This document shows positions 46,608-54,571 of a DNA stretch of 64,000 nucleotides, one piece after another; the first letter of the stretch is position 1; every line of letters begins with the position of its first letter. The stretch lies in assembly GCF_000941055.1 (NCBI RefSeq), contig NZ_CP007202.1, forward strand, positions 1,298,001-1,362,000, read 5' to 3'. The position numbers were made by a program, and so were the translations under genes. Source of the stretch: Siansivirga zeaxanthinifaciens CC-SAMT-1. GTDB lineage: Bacteria > Bacteroidota > Bacteroidia > Flavobacteriales > Flavobacteriaceae. The notes beneath the pieces are model-generated. The model saw only the letters and a list, made by a program, of their open reading frames with translations. It ran no database searches and was not told where the DNA came from.

Positions 46608-47780
46608 ATGAAGGAGAAGAGTAAACAATTTGAAACTTTAGCCATACGCACACAAACGGAAACAACACAGTTTTCAGAGCATTCAGTGCCCATATACTTA
46701 ACATCGGGTTTTGTATTTGATGATGCCGAAGAAATGCGAGCGTCTTTTGCTGAAGAAAAACAGCGCGATTTATACAGCCGTTACAGTAATCCTAATGTTA
46801 ACGAATTTGTAGAGAAAGTTTGTGCTATGGAAGGCGCCGAGAGTGGTTACGCTTTTGCTAGCGGCATGGCAGCGGTGTTTTCAACATTTGCAGCTTTGCT
46901 AAACTCGGGCGACCATGTGGTGTCATGCAGTTCTGTATTTGGTGCAACGCACGGGTTGTTTACAAATTATTTCCCGAAATGGAATATTGAGTGTTCGTAT
47001 TTTAATGTAAATGAGGTTGAAACTATTGAAAGTTTAATTAAGCCCAACACAAAATTTTTATATGCAGAAACACCAACCAATCCCGGTGTTGATATTATCG
47101 ATTTAGAATTTTTAAGCGCCATTTGTAAAAAGCATAACATCTTGTTGGTAATAGATAATTGTTTTGCTACACCTTATCTACAGAATCCTATTAAATTCGG
47201 TGCCGATTTGGTTATACATTCGGCTACGAAACTCATGGATGGACAAGGACGTGTTTTAGGAGGCGTAACAGTTGGAAAAAAAGAATTAATTCGCGAAATA
47301 TATTTGTTTTCACGATTAACAGGCCCTTCTATGAGTCCGTTTAATGCCTGGGTGCTTTCAAAATCTTTAGAAACACTAGCTGTAAGAACCGACAAGCATT
47401 GCGAAAATGCGCTTAAAATAGCCGAGTTTCTGGAAAATCATCCTAAAGTAAAATGGGTAAAATATCCGTTTTTAAAATCGCATCCTAAGTACGATATTGC
47501 AAAAAAACAAATGCGATTAGGTGGTAGTATTGTTGCTTTTGAAGTAGAAGGCGGTATTGAAGGCGGCCGATCATTTTTTGATAATATTAAAATGTGTTCA
47601 TTATCTGCTAACTTAGGCGACACAAGAACGATTGTTACACACCCGGCGAGCACGACACATGCTAAAGTTGAAGCCGAAGTAAAAGCAGCCGTAGGTATTA
47701 CCGATGGCTCTGTTCGTATATCGGCAGGTTTAGAACATATAGACGATATTATTGCCGATTTGATACAAGCTTTAAATTAA
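46608..47780 (+). CDS. metZ: Cys/Met-metabolism PLP enzyme, probable O-acylhomoserine sulfhydrylase (MetZ-like)
   Basis: About 390 residues. PLP lysine lies in HSATKLMDGQGRVLGG, cofactor Asp in VIDNCFATPYLQNP, and the family tyrosine/arginine pair in YSRYSNPN. GQGRVLGG and the short loop lengths are typical of MetZ (O-succinylhomoserine sulfhydrylase) rather than MetB. Since a MetY is encoded 3.5 kb upstream, this is a second direct-sulfhydrylation candidate, with possibly different acyl preference. Start at 46608 (MKEKSKQFETLAIRTQ) agrees with the family N-terminus; an in-frame ATG at 46590 is an alternative. It ends 13 bases before the Rrf2 regulator gene. Confidence 0.83.
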   Translation: MKEKSKQFETLAIRTQTETTQFSEHSVPIYLTSGFVFDDAEEMRASFAEEKQRDLYSRYSNPNVNEFVEKVCAMEGAESGYAFASGMAAVFSTFAALLNSGDHVVSCSSVFGATHGLFTNYFPKWNIECSYFNVNEVETIESLIKPNTKFLYAETPTNPGVDIIDLEFLSAICKKHNILLVIDNCFATPYLQNPIKFGADLVIHSATKLMDGQGRVLGGVTVGKKELIREIYLFSRLTGPSMSPFNAWVLSKSLETLAVRTDKHCENALKIAEFLENHPKVKWVKYPFLKSHPKYDIAKKQMRLGGSIVAFEVEGGIEGGRSFFDNIKMCSLSANLGDTRTIVTHPASTTHAKVEAEVKAAVGITDGSVRISAGLEHIDDIIADLIQALN

Positions 47781-47793
47781 CTATATTAGCGGG

Positions 47794-48213
47794 ATGCTTT
47801 CTAAAAAAACAAAATACGGATTAAAAGCTTTAACCTTCATTGCTAGAAATGAAGGTGACTCGCCAGTACAAGTTGGCGAAATTGCTAAAGGTGAAAATAT
47901 TCCACAAAAATTTTTAGAAAGTATTCTGCTTACATTAAGAAAATCGGGCATCTTAGGGTCTAAAAAAGGAAAACACGGTGGTTATTATCTAAGAAATTCA
48001 CCTTCCGAAATTTTAATGACAGAAGTCATGCGTGTTCTTGAAGGGCCTATTGCTATGGTGCCCTGCGTAAGTTTGAATTTTTACGAAAAATGCGATGACT
48101 GTCCAGACGAAGTGTCTTGCAGCGTTCATAAATTAATGATTCAGGTTAGAGACAGCACACTCGAGGTTTTTAAAAACACCACTTTAGAGGATTTATCTTC
48201 CAGAGATAAGTAA
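47794..48213 (+). CDS. Rrf2-family transcriptional regulator
   Basis: A 139-residue regulator with the N-terminal winged helix of Rrf2 proteins (MLSKKTKYGLKALTFIA, then KFLESILLTLRKSGILGSKKGKHGGYYL). Four cysteines, Cys91, Cys100, Cys103 and Cys109, resemble the cluster-binding set of IscR/NsrR-type members but with altered spacing, so an Fe-S cluster or thiol switch is possible. It is the gene just before the sulfate reduction operon and behind metZ; control of sulfur assimilation (as CymR does in Bacillus) is the natural inference. A near-palindrome at 48327-48352 is a candidate operator. Confidence 0.88.
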   Translation: MLSKKTKYGLKALTFIARNEGDSPVQVGEIAKGENIPQKFLESILLTLRKSGILGSKKGKHGGYYLRNSPSEILMTEVMRVLEGPIAMVPCVSLNFYEKCDDCPDEVSCSVHKLMIQVRDSTLEVFKNTTLEDLSSRDK

Positions 48214-48224
48214 TTCTCAAAATA

Positions 48225-48256
48225 TAATACCATTTACTTCTTTTTTCATGGTATTA
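48225..48256 (+). terminator. Hairpin after the Rrf2 gene, probable terminator
   Basis: A 9-bp perfect stem TAATACCAT / ATGGTATTA (48225-48233 with 48248-48256), 14-base T-rich loop, followed after 14 bases by a long T run. Not a canonical layout, but it separates the regulator from the cys operon. Confidence 0.5.
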
Positions 48257-48297
48257 CCTTCCATTAATTTTTTTTTGTAAAAAATTAAAATTTCAGT

Positions 48298-48326
48298 TTG
48301 AAATGTTATAAAAAGTATTAATTTTG
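48298..48326 (+). promoter_or_regulatory. Promoter of the sulfate assimilation operon
   Basis: TTG at 48298-48300 and TAATTTTG at 48319-48326 with an 18-base spacer match the Bacteroidetes consensus. The start codon of the first gene is 43 bases after the box, leaving room for the palindrome that follows. Confidence 0.7.
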
Positions 48327-48352
48327 TAATCCCTATTAAATTGATAGGATTA
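48327..48352 (+). promoter_or_regulatory. Candidate operator overlapping the cys operon start site
   Basis: TAATCCCTAT (48327-48336) and ATAGGATTA (48344-48352) form an inverted repeat with one extra C, touching the -7 box at 48326 and so overlapping the expected transcription start. It is a plausible site for the neighbouring Rrf2 regulator; the link is inferred from position only. Confidence 0.5.
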
Positions 48353-48369
48353 ATATAATAACTAGTAAA

Positions 48370-48627
48370 ATGATCGGACAGATGTTATTAAAAGACAAAG
48401 AGAAGTCAACTTATAAAGAAGATTCTGTTGGTGAAAAACCTTTAAGAAGCATTGTTAAATCTTTAAGTTGGAGAACTATAGGTACCTTAGATACTGTTTT
48501 AATTTCTTGGATTGTAACCGGAGAATTAACATTAGCATTTTCTATTGGTTCTATAGAGTTGGTTACCAAAATGGTACTTTACTTCTTTCACGAACGCATC
48601 TGGAATTCTATTAAATGGGGTAAATAA
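48370..48627 (+). CDS. DUF2061 small membrane protein
   Basis: An 85-residue protein with the DUF2061 pattern: SIVKSLSWRTIGTLDTVLIS, a first hydrophobic segment continuing to WIVTGELTLAFSIGSIEL, and a second hydrophobic segment ending in YFFHERIWNSIKWG. Two short membrane spans are likely. The domain recurs at the front of sulfate assimilation operons in Bacteroidetes and in fusions with sulfur enzymes, but its role is not established. First gene of this operon, 8 bases before cysH. Confidence 0.85.
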   Translation: MIGQMLLKDKEKSTYKEDSVGEKPLRSIVKSLSWRTIGTLDTVLISWIVTGELTLAFSIGSIELVTKMVLYFFHERIWNSIKWGK

Positions 48628-48635
48628 GTTATAAT

Positions 48636-49256
48636 ATGATAACTCAAGATAAAATAAACGAATTAAATACGCTTTTAAAAGATGCTCAGCCTTCAGATAT
48701 TATTTTAAAGGCTATAGAGTTAAATGGTGAAGCGGTAATAACAACCAACTTCCGTCCATACGAAGCAGCTATTTTATACGCTGTAAATTCAGTGGTTTCA
48801 AACATTCCGGTAATTTGGTGCGATACAGGGTATAATACACCTCAAACTTACAGACATGTCGAGCAGGTTATTAAAGATTTGGCGCTTAACGTGTTTTTAT
48901 ACGTGCCAAAACAAACAACCGCGCATCGCGATGTAATAATGGGAATTCCTAGCGTTGATGCTCCAGAACATGCGTTGTTTACAGAGCAGGTTAAATTGGA
49001 ACCGTTTAGACGCGCCATGGAAGCCCACAAACCAAAAGTTTGGTTTACAAATTTAAGACAAGGTCAAACGGCGTTTAGAGATAGTATTGGTATCTTTAGC
49101 CTGAGTAAAGATGGTGTTTTAAAAGTAAGTCCGTTTTATTATTGGACAGATGAGCAGTTAGATGCTTACCTTTTAGAGCACCATTTACCAAACGAGTTTA
49201 AATATTTCGACCCAACAAAAGCCTTAGCAAACAGAGAATGTGGTTTGCACGGTTAA
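48636..49256 (+). CDS. cysH: Phosphoadenylyl-sulfate (PAPS) reductase-like enzyme
   Basis: A 206-residue thioredoxin-dependent reductase giving sulfite. PP-loop-like fold: AVITTNFRPYEAAILYAV, VIWCDTGYNTPQTY, WFTNLRQGQTAFRDS, and the essential C-terminal Cys202 in ECGLHG. The paired cysteines that bind an Fe-S cluster in APS-type reductases are absent (VKLEPFRRAM stands where CCxxRKxxPL occurs), so by motif it is PAPS-type. It is about 40 residues shorter than E. coli CysH. No APS kinase is encoded in the window, so either cysC is elsewhere or the enzyme accepts APS in an unusual way. Confidence 0.88.
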   Translation: MITQDKINELNTLLKDAQPSDIILKAIELNGEAVITTNFRPYEAAILYAVNSVVSNIPVIWCDTGYNTPQTYRHVEQVIKDLALNVFLYVPKQTTAHRDVIMGIPSVDAPEHALFTEQVKLEPFRRAMEAHKPKVWFTNLRQGQTAFRDSIGIFSLSKDGVLKVSPFYYWTDEQLDAYLLEHHLPNEFKYFDPTKALANRECGLHG

Positions 49257-49358
49257 GGGAAAAAGCAAAAGAAAATAAAGTAAAAAGGTAAAAGTTGATT
49301 TTGATGATTTTTAAAAACCAACAACAATCAACCAAAAACCAACAACGACAAATATATT

Positions 49359-50264
49359 ATGATTAAGGATACATCAAATATTAATTCATTAGAAAACGAA
49401 GCGATTTACATTATAAGAGAAGTAGCAGCACAGTTTGAAAAACCTGTTTTGTTATTTTCTGGCGGAAAAGACTCTATTACATTGGTAAGATTGGCCGTTA
49501 AAGCATTTTACCCTGCTAAAGTACCTTTCCCTTTAATGCACATCGATACAGGACATAATTTCCCTGAAACGATTGAGTTTAGAGATCGTTTAGTTAAAGA
49601 ATTAGGTTTAGAATTGATTGTTAGAAATGTTCAAGATTCTATCGATGAAGGTAAAGTGAAAGAAGAATCGGGTCGATACGCTAGTAGAAACCAGCTTCAA
49701 ACCACAACGCTTTTAGATGCTATTGAAGAATTTAAATTTGATGCTTGTATTGGTGGAGCACGTCGTGATGAAGAAAAAGCAAGAGCGAAAGAACGTATTT
49801 TTTCAGTTCGTGACGATTTCGGACAATGGGATGAGAAAAACCAACGTCCTGAATTATTCGATATGTTAAATGGCCAAATAGAATTAGGTCAGAATGTACG
49901 TGTGTTCCCAATTTCTAACTGGACAGAATTAGATGTTTGGTCGTACATAGAGCGCGAAAATATTGAGATTCCTTCTATTTATTTTGCACACAAAAGAAAT
50001 GTATTTTTAAGAGATGGCATGATTTGGTCTGCAGACGACGAGGTTGTTTACAGAGATGCTCACGAAGAAGTTTTTGAAGAATTAGTGCGTTTTAGAACCG
50101 TTGGTGATATGAGCTGTACAGCAGCCGTTTTATCTGATGCAACCACCATTACTAAAGTGGTAGAAGAAATTAGAGAGTCTACCATTTCGGAGCGTGGAGC
50201 ACGTATAGACGATAAACGCTCGGAAGCAGCCATGGAAAAACGTAAACAACAAGGGTACTTTTAG
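49359..50264 (+). CDS. cysD: Sulfate adenylyltransferase subunit 2
   Basis: A 301-residue ATP sulfurylase catalytic subunit that forms APS from sulfate and ATP with GTPase CysN. N-type PP-loop FSGGKDSI is at 33-40, with the family blocks MHIDTGHNFPETIEFRD, GGARRDEEKARAKER and FRTVGDMSCTAAVLSDA. The 102-base gap after cysH holds A+G-rich filler with the 13-mer AAAAACCAACAAC twice (49313-49325 and 49334-49346), and no gene. Confidence 0.96.
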   Translation: MIKDTSNINSLENEAIYIIREVAAQFEKPVLLFSGGKDSITLVRLAVKAFYPAKVPFPLMHIDTGHNFPETIEFRDRLVKELGLELIVRNVQDSIDEGKVKEESGRYASRNQLQTTTLLDAIEEFKFDACIGGARRDEEKARAKERIFSVRDDFGQWDEKNQRPELFDMLNGQIELGQNVRVFPISNWTELDVWSYIERENIEIPSIYFAHKRNVFLRDGMIWSADDEVVYRDAHEEVFEELVRFRTVGDMSCTAAVLSDATTITKVVEEIRESTISERGARIDDKRSEAAMEKRKQQGYF

Positions 50265-50323
50265 TCGTAAGCTATAGGCAATAAGCCATAAGCAAATAAA
50301 AATTAAGATAAAGTCAGATTGCT

Positions 50324-50351
50324 TAAAGCGTAAAGCGTAAAGCATAAAGCA
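50324..50351 (+). repeat. Four tandem 7-bp repeats between cysD and cysN
   Basis: TAAAGCG TAAAGCG TAAAGCA TAAAGCA (50324-50351) in the 96-base spacer, ending 9 bases before the cysN ATG. Likely slippage-derived; such repeats can vary in copy number. Confidence 0.8.
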
Positions 50352-50360
50352 AAAAATAAA

Positions 50361-51608
50361 ATGGAAGTATTAAAAATTGCAACAGCAGGTAGTGTAGATG
50401 ATGGAAAAAGTACGTTAATAGGGCGTATACTTTACGATACAAAATCTTTAACCACAGATAAATTAGAAGCTATTGAAAAAACCAGTAAACAACGTGGTTA
50501 CGATTATTTAGATTTCTCGTTAGCTACCGATGGTTTAGTGGCAGAAAGAGAACAAGGTATCACTATTGATGTAGCACATATTTATTTTTCAACAAAAAAG
50601 AAAAGTTACATTATTGCAGATACGCCGGGTCATGTTGAATATACAAGAAACATGGTTACAGGTGCATCTACTTCACAAGCGTCTATTATTTTAATTGATG
50701 CTAGAAAAGGCGTTATCGAGCAAACCAATCGTCACTTTTTTATTAATAATTTACTAAGAATAAAAGATGTTGTTGTTGCCATTAATAAAATGGATTTAGT
50801 TGATTATTCTGAAGAAACGTACAATAAAATTAAAGCCGATTTTTCAGAATTAATGAGCAAACGCGATTATCAAGATCAAAAAATAACTTTTATTCCCGTT
50901 AGTGCTTTAAAAGGTGATAACGTAGTGAATAAATCAGATAAAATGCCTTGGTACAAAGGGGAAGCTTTGCTAGAGCATTTAGAGCAATTAGATAAAGCAG
51001 ATATTTATAATGTAGGGACACCACGTTTTCCTGTACAATACGTTATTCGTCCTAAAACCGAAGATTTTCACGATTTTAGAGGCTATGCAGGTAAGGTTTA
51101 TGGTGGTAATTTAAGCGTAGGAGACGATATTATTGTATTGCCATCTAAAACCCGATCTAAAATTAAAGACATTTATTTTTACGACCAAAAGTATGAAACG
51201 GCTTCTAGACGTTCTTCGGTAACCATTACTTTAGAAAACGATATTAATGTAAGCCGTGGCGATATGATTGTTAAAGAAGGCGATTTACCGCAGGTAGACA
51301 AACAATTTACAGCCAACGTATGTTGGATGGATTCTAAAAAATTAACTCCAGGTGCCAAATATGTTGTGCAACATGGTGTGAATAAGGTGTTAGGTAAAGT
51401 CGATGCTATAAACCATAAAATCCACCCAGATTACTCGGGTATCGATAAAAATGTTTCAGAGTTGGCTGTTAACGATATTGCTTCGGTAACATTTAAATTA
51501 AACAAGCCTATTTTCTTCGATCAATTTAAAAACCACAGAACAAACGGGTCTTTTATTTTAATCGATCCTCAAACGAATAATACCGTAGGAGCGGGATTCA
51601 TTCAATAA
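50361..51608 (+). CDS. cysN: Sulfate adenylyltransferase subunit 1 (GTPase)
   Basis: A 415-residue elongation-factor-like GTPase that drives APS formation by CysD. G1 GSVDDGKSTL (about 10-19), G3 DTPGHVEY and G4 NKMD are all present, then two beta-barrel domains. The protein stops before any APS kinase (CysC) domain, unlike CysNC fusions, and is about 60 residues shorter than E. coli CysN. Together with the CysH type this leaves the APS kinase step unassigned in the window. Confidence 0.95.
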   Translation: MEVLKIATAGSVDDGKSTLIGRILYDTKSLTTDKLEAIEKTSKQRGYDYLDFSLATDGLVAEREQGITIDVAHIYFSTKKKSYIIADTPGHVEYTRNMVTGASTSQASIILIDARKGVIEQTNRHFFINNLLRIKDVVVAINKMDLVDYSEETYNKIKADFSELMSKRDYQDQKITFIPVSALKGDNVVNKSDKMPWYKGEALLEHLEQLDKADIYNVGTPRFPVQYVIRPKTEDFHDFRGYAGKVYGGNLSVGDDIIVLPSKTRSKIKDIYFYDQKYETASRRSSVTITLENDINVSRGDMIVKEGDLPQVDKQFTANVCWMDSKKLTPGAKYVVQHGVNKVLGKVDAINHKIHPDYSGIDKNVSELAVNDIASVTFKLNKPIFFDQFKNHRTNGSFILIDPQTNNTVGAGFIQ

Positions 51609-51688
51609 TAAAGTATAAAGTTTGAAAGACAACAGTTCGAAATATTTGGTTTCAACTAAACAACTTTCAACATTAAAACTAAAGTAAA

Positions 51689-53791
51689 ATGCAAAGTTTT
51701 AGAACAGAAATAGAAAATCCCGTTGTAGAAAACGATATTATAGAATTAGCAAATAAAATTGAGCTTTTTCACAATGGTAAAATTGATGAAGAAAAATTTA
51801 GAAGTCTTCGTTTAGCCAGAGGTGTTTACGGGCAGCGTCAGGAAGGCGTTCAAATGATTCGTATAAAATTACCTTACGGAAAAGTAAAAAGCAATCAATT
51901 ACGACGAATTTCAGATGTTTCAGATGAGTATTCTCGTGGGCGTTTGCATATTACAACACGTCAAGATATTCAAATTCATTACGTCGATTTAAATAGAACA
52001 CCAGAGCTTTGGGCAGAATTAGAAAAAGACGATGTTACCCTGAGAGAAGCCTGCGGAAATACGGTGCGTAATATTACCGCATCAGAGTTAGCTGGTATCG
52101 ATGTAAACGAACCTTTCGATGTATCGCCTTATGCCGATGCCATGTTTCGTTTCTTTTTAAGAAACCCTATTTGTCAGGAAATGGGCCGAAAATTTAAAGT
52201 GTCGTTCTCATCTTCAGATGACGATACGGGACTATCATACATGCACGATTTAGGTTTTATAGCTAAAATTAAAAATGGCGTTCGTGGGTTTAAGGTTATG
52301 ATTGGTGGTGGACTTGGTTCGCAGCCGCGTCATGCCGATGTATTATATGATTTTATTGAAACCGATAAAATTATTCCAACCATGGAAGGCGTGTTAAGAA
52401 TTTTCGATCGTCATGGTGAGCGTAAAAGTCGCGCAAAAGCACGTATGAAATTCTTAATTAAAGATATAGGATTAGATGGTTTTAAAGCTTTGGTTGATGA
52501 AGAACAAAATGCCATCGAACATAAATCGGTTGCTATTGATGCCGATGCTTATGTAGCTTCTAAACCCGTTTCGGTTGAAGCGCCTCAGGTTGAAATTAAC
52601 AATGTTGATGCATTCAATTTATGGAAATCGACGAACTTAATTCCTCAAAAACAAGAAGGGTATGTTGCCATAGGAATAAAAGTGCTACTTGGCGATTTTT
52701 ATACAGATAAAGCAAGGTTATTAGCCAATTTAGTTGAAAAATATGCTGCAGGAGAAATTCGTTTGTCATTGCGCCAAAATATTGTTATTCCTTTTGTGAA
52801 AGAGGATTTAGTGTCTTTTTTCTACACCGAATTAGAAAAATTAGGATTTGTTGAAGCAGGATACAATAAAGCAATAGATATTACAGCTTGCCCAGGAACC
52901 GATACCTGTAATTTAGGTATTGCCAGCAGTACTGGTATTGCAGACGAATTAGAACGTGTTTTAAAAGCTGAATATCCACAATATTTAAAAAATGAAGATT
53001 TAGTTATTAAAATTAGTGGTTGTATGAATGCTTGTGGTCAACACAACATGGCAAACATTGGTTTTCAAGGGATGACGGTTCGTACGCCAGATAAATTAGT
53101 AGCTCCTGCATTGCAAGTGTTATTAGGTGGTGGAAATCTAGGTGATGGTAACGGACTTTTTGCCGATAAAGTAGTAAAAGTACCAAGTAAAAGAGGTCCG
53201 GAAGCATTGCGTAGAATTTTAAATGATTTTGAAGCAAACGCCAACGGAAAAACCTTTGTAGAGTATTACAAAGTAACTGGCGAACGTTATTTTTACGATT
53301 TATTAAACGATCTTCAAGATGTTACCAATTTAACACAAGACGATTTTATCGATTGGGGAACCAATGAAGAATATGTTAAAGAAATAGGCATTGGCGAATG
53401 TGCTGGTGTTGTTATCGATTTAATTGCAACCTTGTTTTTTGAAAGTGAAGAAAAAATTGAAAACGCTCAAAAAGCCTTCAATAATAGTGTGTATTCTAAT
53501 GCTATTTATCACGCTTACAGTTCTTTAGTTAATTCGGCGAAAGCGATGTTATTAGCCGAAAACAAAAGCACAAATACACATGCAGGTATTATAAGTCAGT
53601 TTGATGAGTTATTTGTTGCTACTGGAAGAATCGATTTAGGGAGTTCATTTGCCGATTTAATTTATCAAATTAATAAATTTGCTCCAACGAAAGATTTTGC
53701 TGCTAACTATATAGAAAATGCTAATGCATTTTTAGATAAAGTTAAAAGCTACCGAGAAGCCCAAAATGAGCTAAATAAGCAAGCTATATAA
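51689..53791 (+). CDS. Siroheme-Fe4S4 sulfite (nitrite) reductase fused to a C-terminal HEPN-like domain
   Basis: A 700-residue protein. Residues 1 to about 560 are a ferredoxin-type sulfite/nitrite reductase with the usual duplicated halves. ITTRQDIQIH (about 88-97) contacts siroheme, and the Fe4S4-siroheme ligands are Cys401 and Cys407 (TACPGTDTCNLG) with Cys445 and Cys449 (SGCMNACGQH). From about 565 to 690 comes an extra all-helical domain (SEEKIENAQKAFNNSVYSNA, IYHAYSSLVNSAKAMLLAE, GIISQFDELFVATGRI) that looks like a HEPN nucleotidyl-transferase-associated fold. Operon context makes sulfite the substrate. The tail's role is unknown: docking of a partner or RNA/nucleotide binding are possibilities. 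Confidence 0.88.
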   Translation: MQSFRTEIENPVVENDIIELANKIELFHNGKIDEEKFRSLRLARGVYGQRQEGVQMIRIKLPYGKVKSNQLRRISDVSDEYSRGRLHITTRQDIQIHYVDLNRTPELWAELEKDDVTLREACGNTVRNITASELAGIDVNEPFDVSPYADAMFRFFLRNPICQEMGRKFKVSFSSSDDDTGLSYMHDLGFIAKIKNGVRGFKVMIGGGLGSQPRHADVLYDFIETDKIIPTMEGVLRIFDRHGERKSRAKARMKFLIKDIGLDGFKALVDEEQNAIEHKSVAIDADAYVASKPVSVEAPQVEINNVDAFNLWKSTNLIPQKQEGYVAIGIKVLLGDFYTDKARLLANLVEKYAAGEIRLSLRQNIVIPFVKEDLVSFFYTELEKLGFVEAGYNKAIDITACPGTDTCNLGIASSTGIADELERVLKAEYPQYLKNEDLVIKISGCMNACGQHNMANIGFQGMTVRTPDKLVAPALQVLLGGGNLGDGNGLFADKVVKVPSKRGPEALRRILNDFEANANGKTFVEYYKVTGERYFYDLLNDLQDVTNLTQDDFIDWGTNEEYVKEIGIGECAGVVIDLIATLFFESEEKIENAQKAFNNSVYSNAIYHAYSSLVNSAKAMLLAENKSTNTHAGIISQFDELFVATGRIDLGSSFADLIYQINKFAPTKDFAANYIENANAFLDKVKSYREAQNELNKQAI

Positions 53792-53798
53792 ATTTAAA

Positions 53799-54566
53799 AT
53801 GAGCAAAATAACCCCAAAATTAACGGTAGTAGGTGCAGGACCAGGTGATGCAGATTTAATAACGCTTAAAGCTATTAAAGCTATTAAAGCAGCCAATGTG
53901 GTGCTTTACGACGCGCTTATTAATGAAGAATTGCTTCAATATGCTTCTGCCAATGCCGAATTAATTTTTGTGGGTAAACGTAAAGGATGTTATGCGTTTC
54001 AGCAAGAGCAAATAAATGAGCTTATTGTTGAAAAGGCCAAGGAAAAAGGACATGTGGTACGTTTAAAGGGAGGCGATCCTTTTATTTTTGGTAGAGGTGC
54101 CGAAGAGATAGATTATGTAACTCAATTTGGAATAGAAACCTATGTGGTACCGGGTATTACATCTGCCATTGCTGTGCCAGCCTATCAAGGTATTCCGTTA
54201 ACCAAACGTGGTGCTTCCGAAAGTTTTTGGGTTATTACAGGTACAACAAAAAACCACGATTTATCTACCGATGTTCCTTTAGCTGCAAAATCTACAGCGA
54301 CGGTGGTTATATTAATGGGCATGCATAAACTCAATGAAATAGTTCGTGTGTTTTCAGAAGTTAATAAACAAGATACACCAGTAGCCATTATTCAAAATGG
54401 AACACGTGATGATGAACAGGTAGGCATTGGTAAGATTGCAACAATTGAAGCTGTTGTAGCCGAAAAACAACTGGCATCGCCAGCAATTATAGTAATAGGT
54501 GAGGTTGTTAGAGAACGCGTTGTTTTGTCTTCAATTTACAATGAAGTTAAATCGAAGCAAGTATAG
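53799..54566 (+). CDS. cobA: Uroporphyrinogen-III C-methyltransferase
   Basis: A 255-residue SAM-dependent methyltransferase making precorrin-2, the first step to siroheme for the sulfite reductase upstream. Motifs: VGAGPGDADLITLKA (residues 11-25) and RLKGGDPFIFGRGAEE, plus GITSAIAVPAYQGIPLTKRG. It corresponds to the C-terminal half of CysG as a separate protein. It starts 7 bases after the reductase and ends 5 bases before the next siroheme gene. Confidence 0.95.
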   Translation: MSKITPKLTVVGAGPGDADLITLKAIKAIKAANVVLYDALINEELLQYASANAELIFVGKRKGCYAFQQEQINELIVEKAKEKGHVVRLKGGDPFIFGRGAEEIDYVTQFGIETYVVPGITSAIAVPAYQGIPLTKRGASESFWVITGTTKNHDLSTDVPLAAKSTATVVILMGMHKLNEIVRVFSEVNKQDTPVAIIQNGTRDDEQVGIGKIATIEAVVAEKQLASPAIIVIGEVVRERVVLSSIYNEVKSKQV

Positions 54567-54571
54567 GTGCT

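Noticed and set aside
46478..46693. Minus-strand frame over the fusion gene end and the MetZ-like gene start
   Set aside because: It covers the intergenic palindrome and opposes two well-supported genes; no signal of its own.
49257..49358. Possible CRISPR-like or regulatory repeat array between cysH and cysD
   Set aside because: Only two 13-base copies with one short spacer in purine-rich filler; no array structure and no cas genes.
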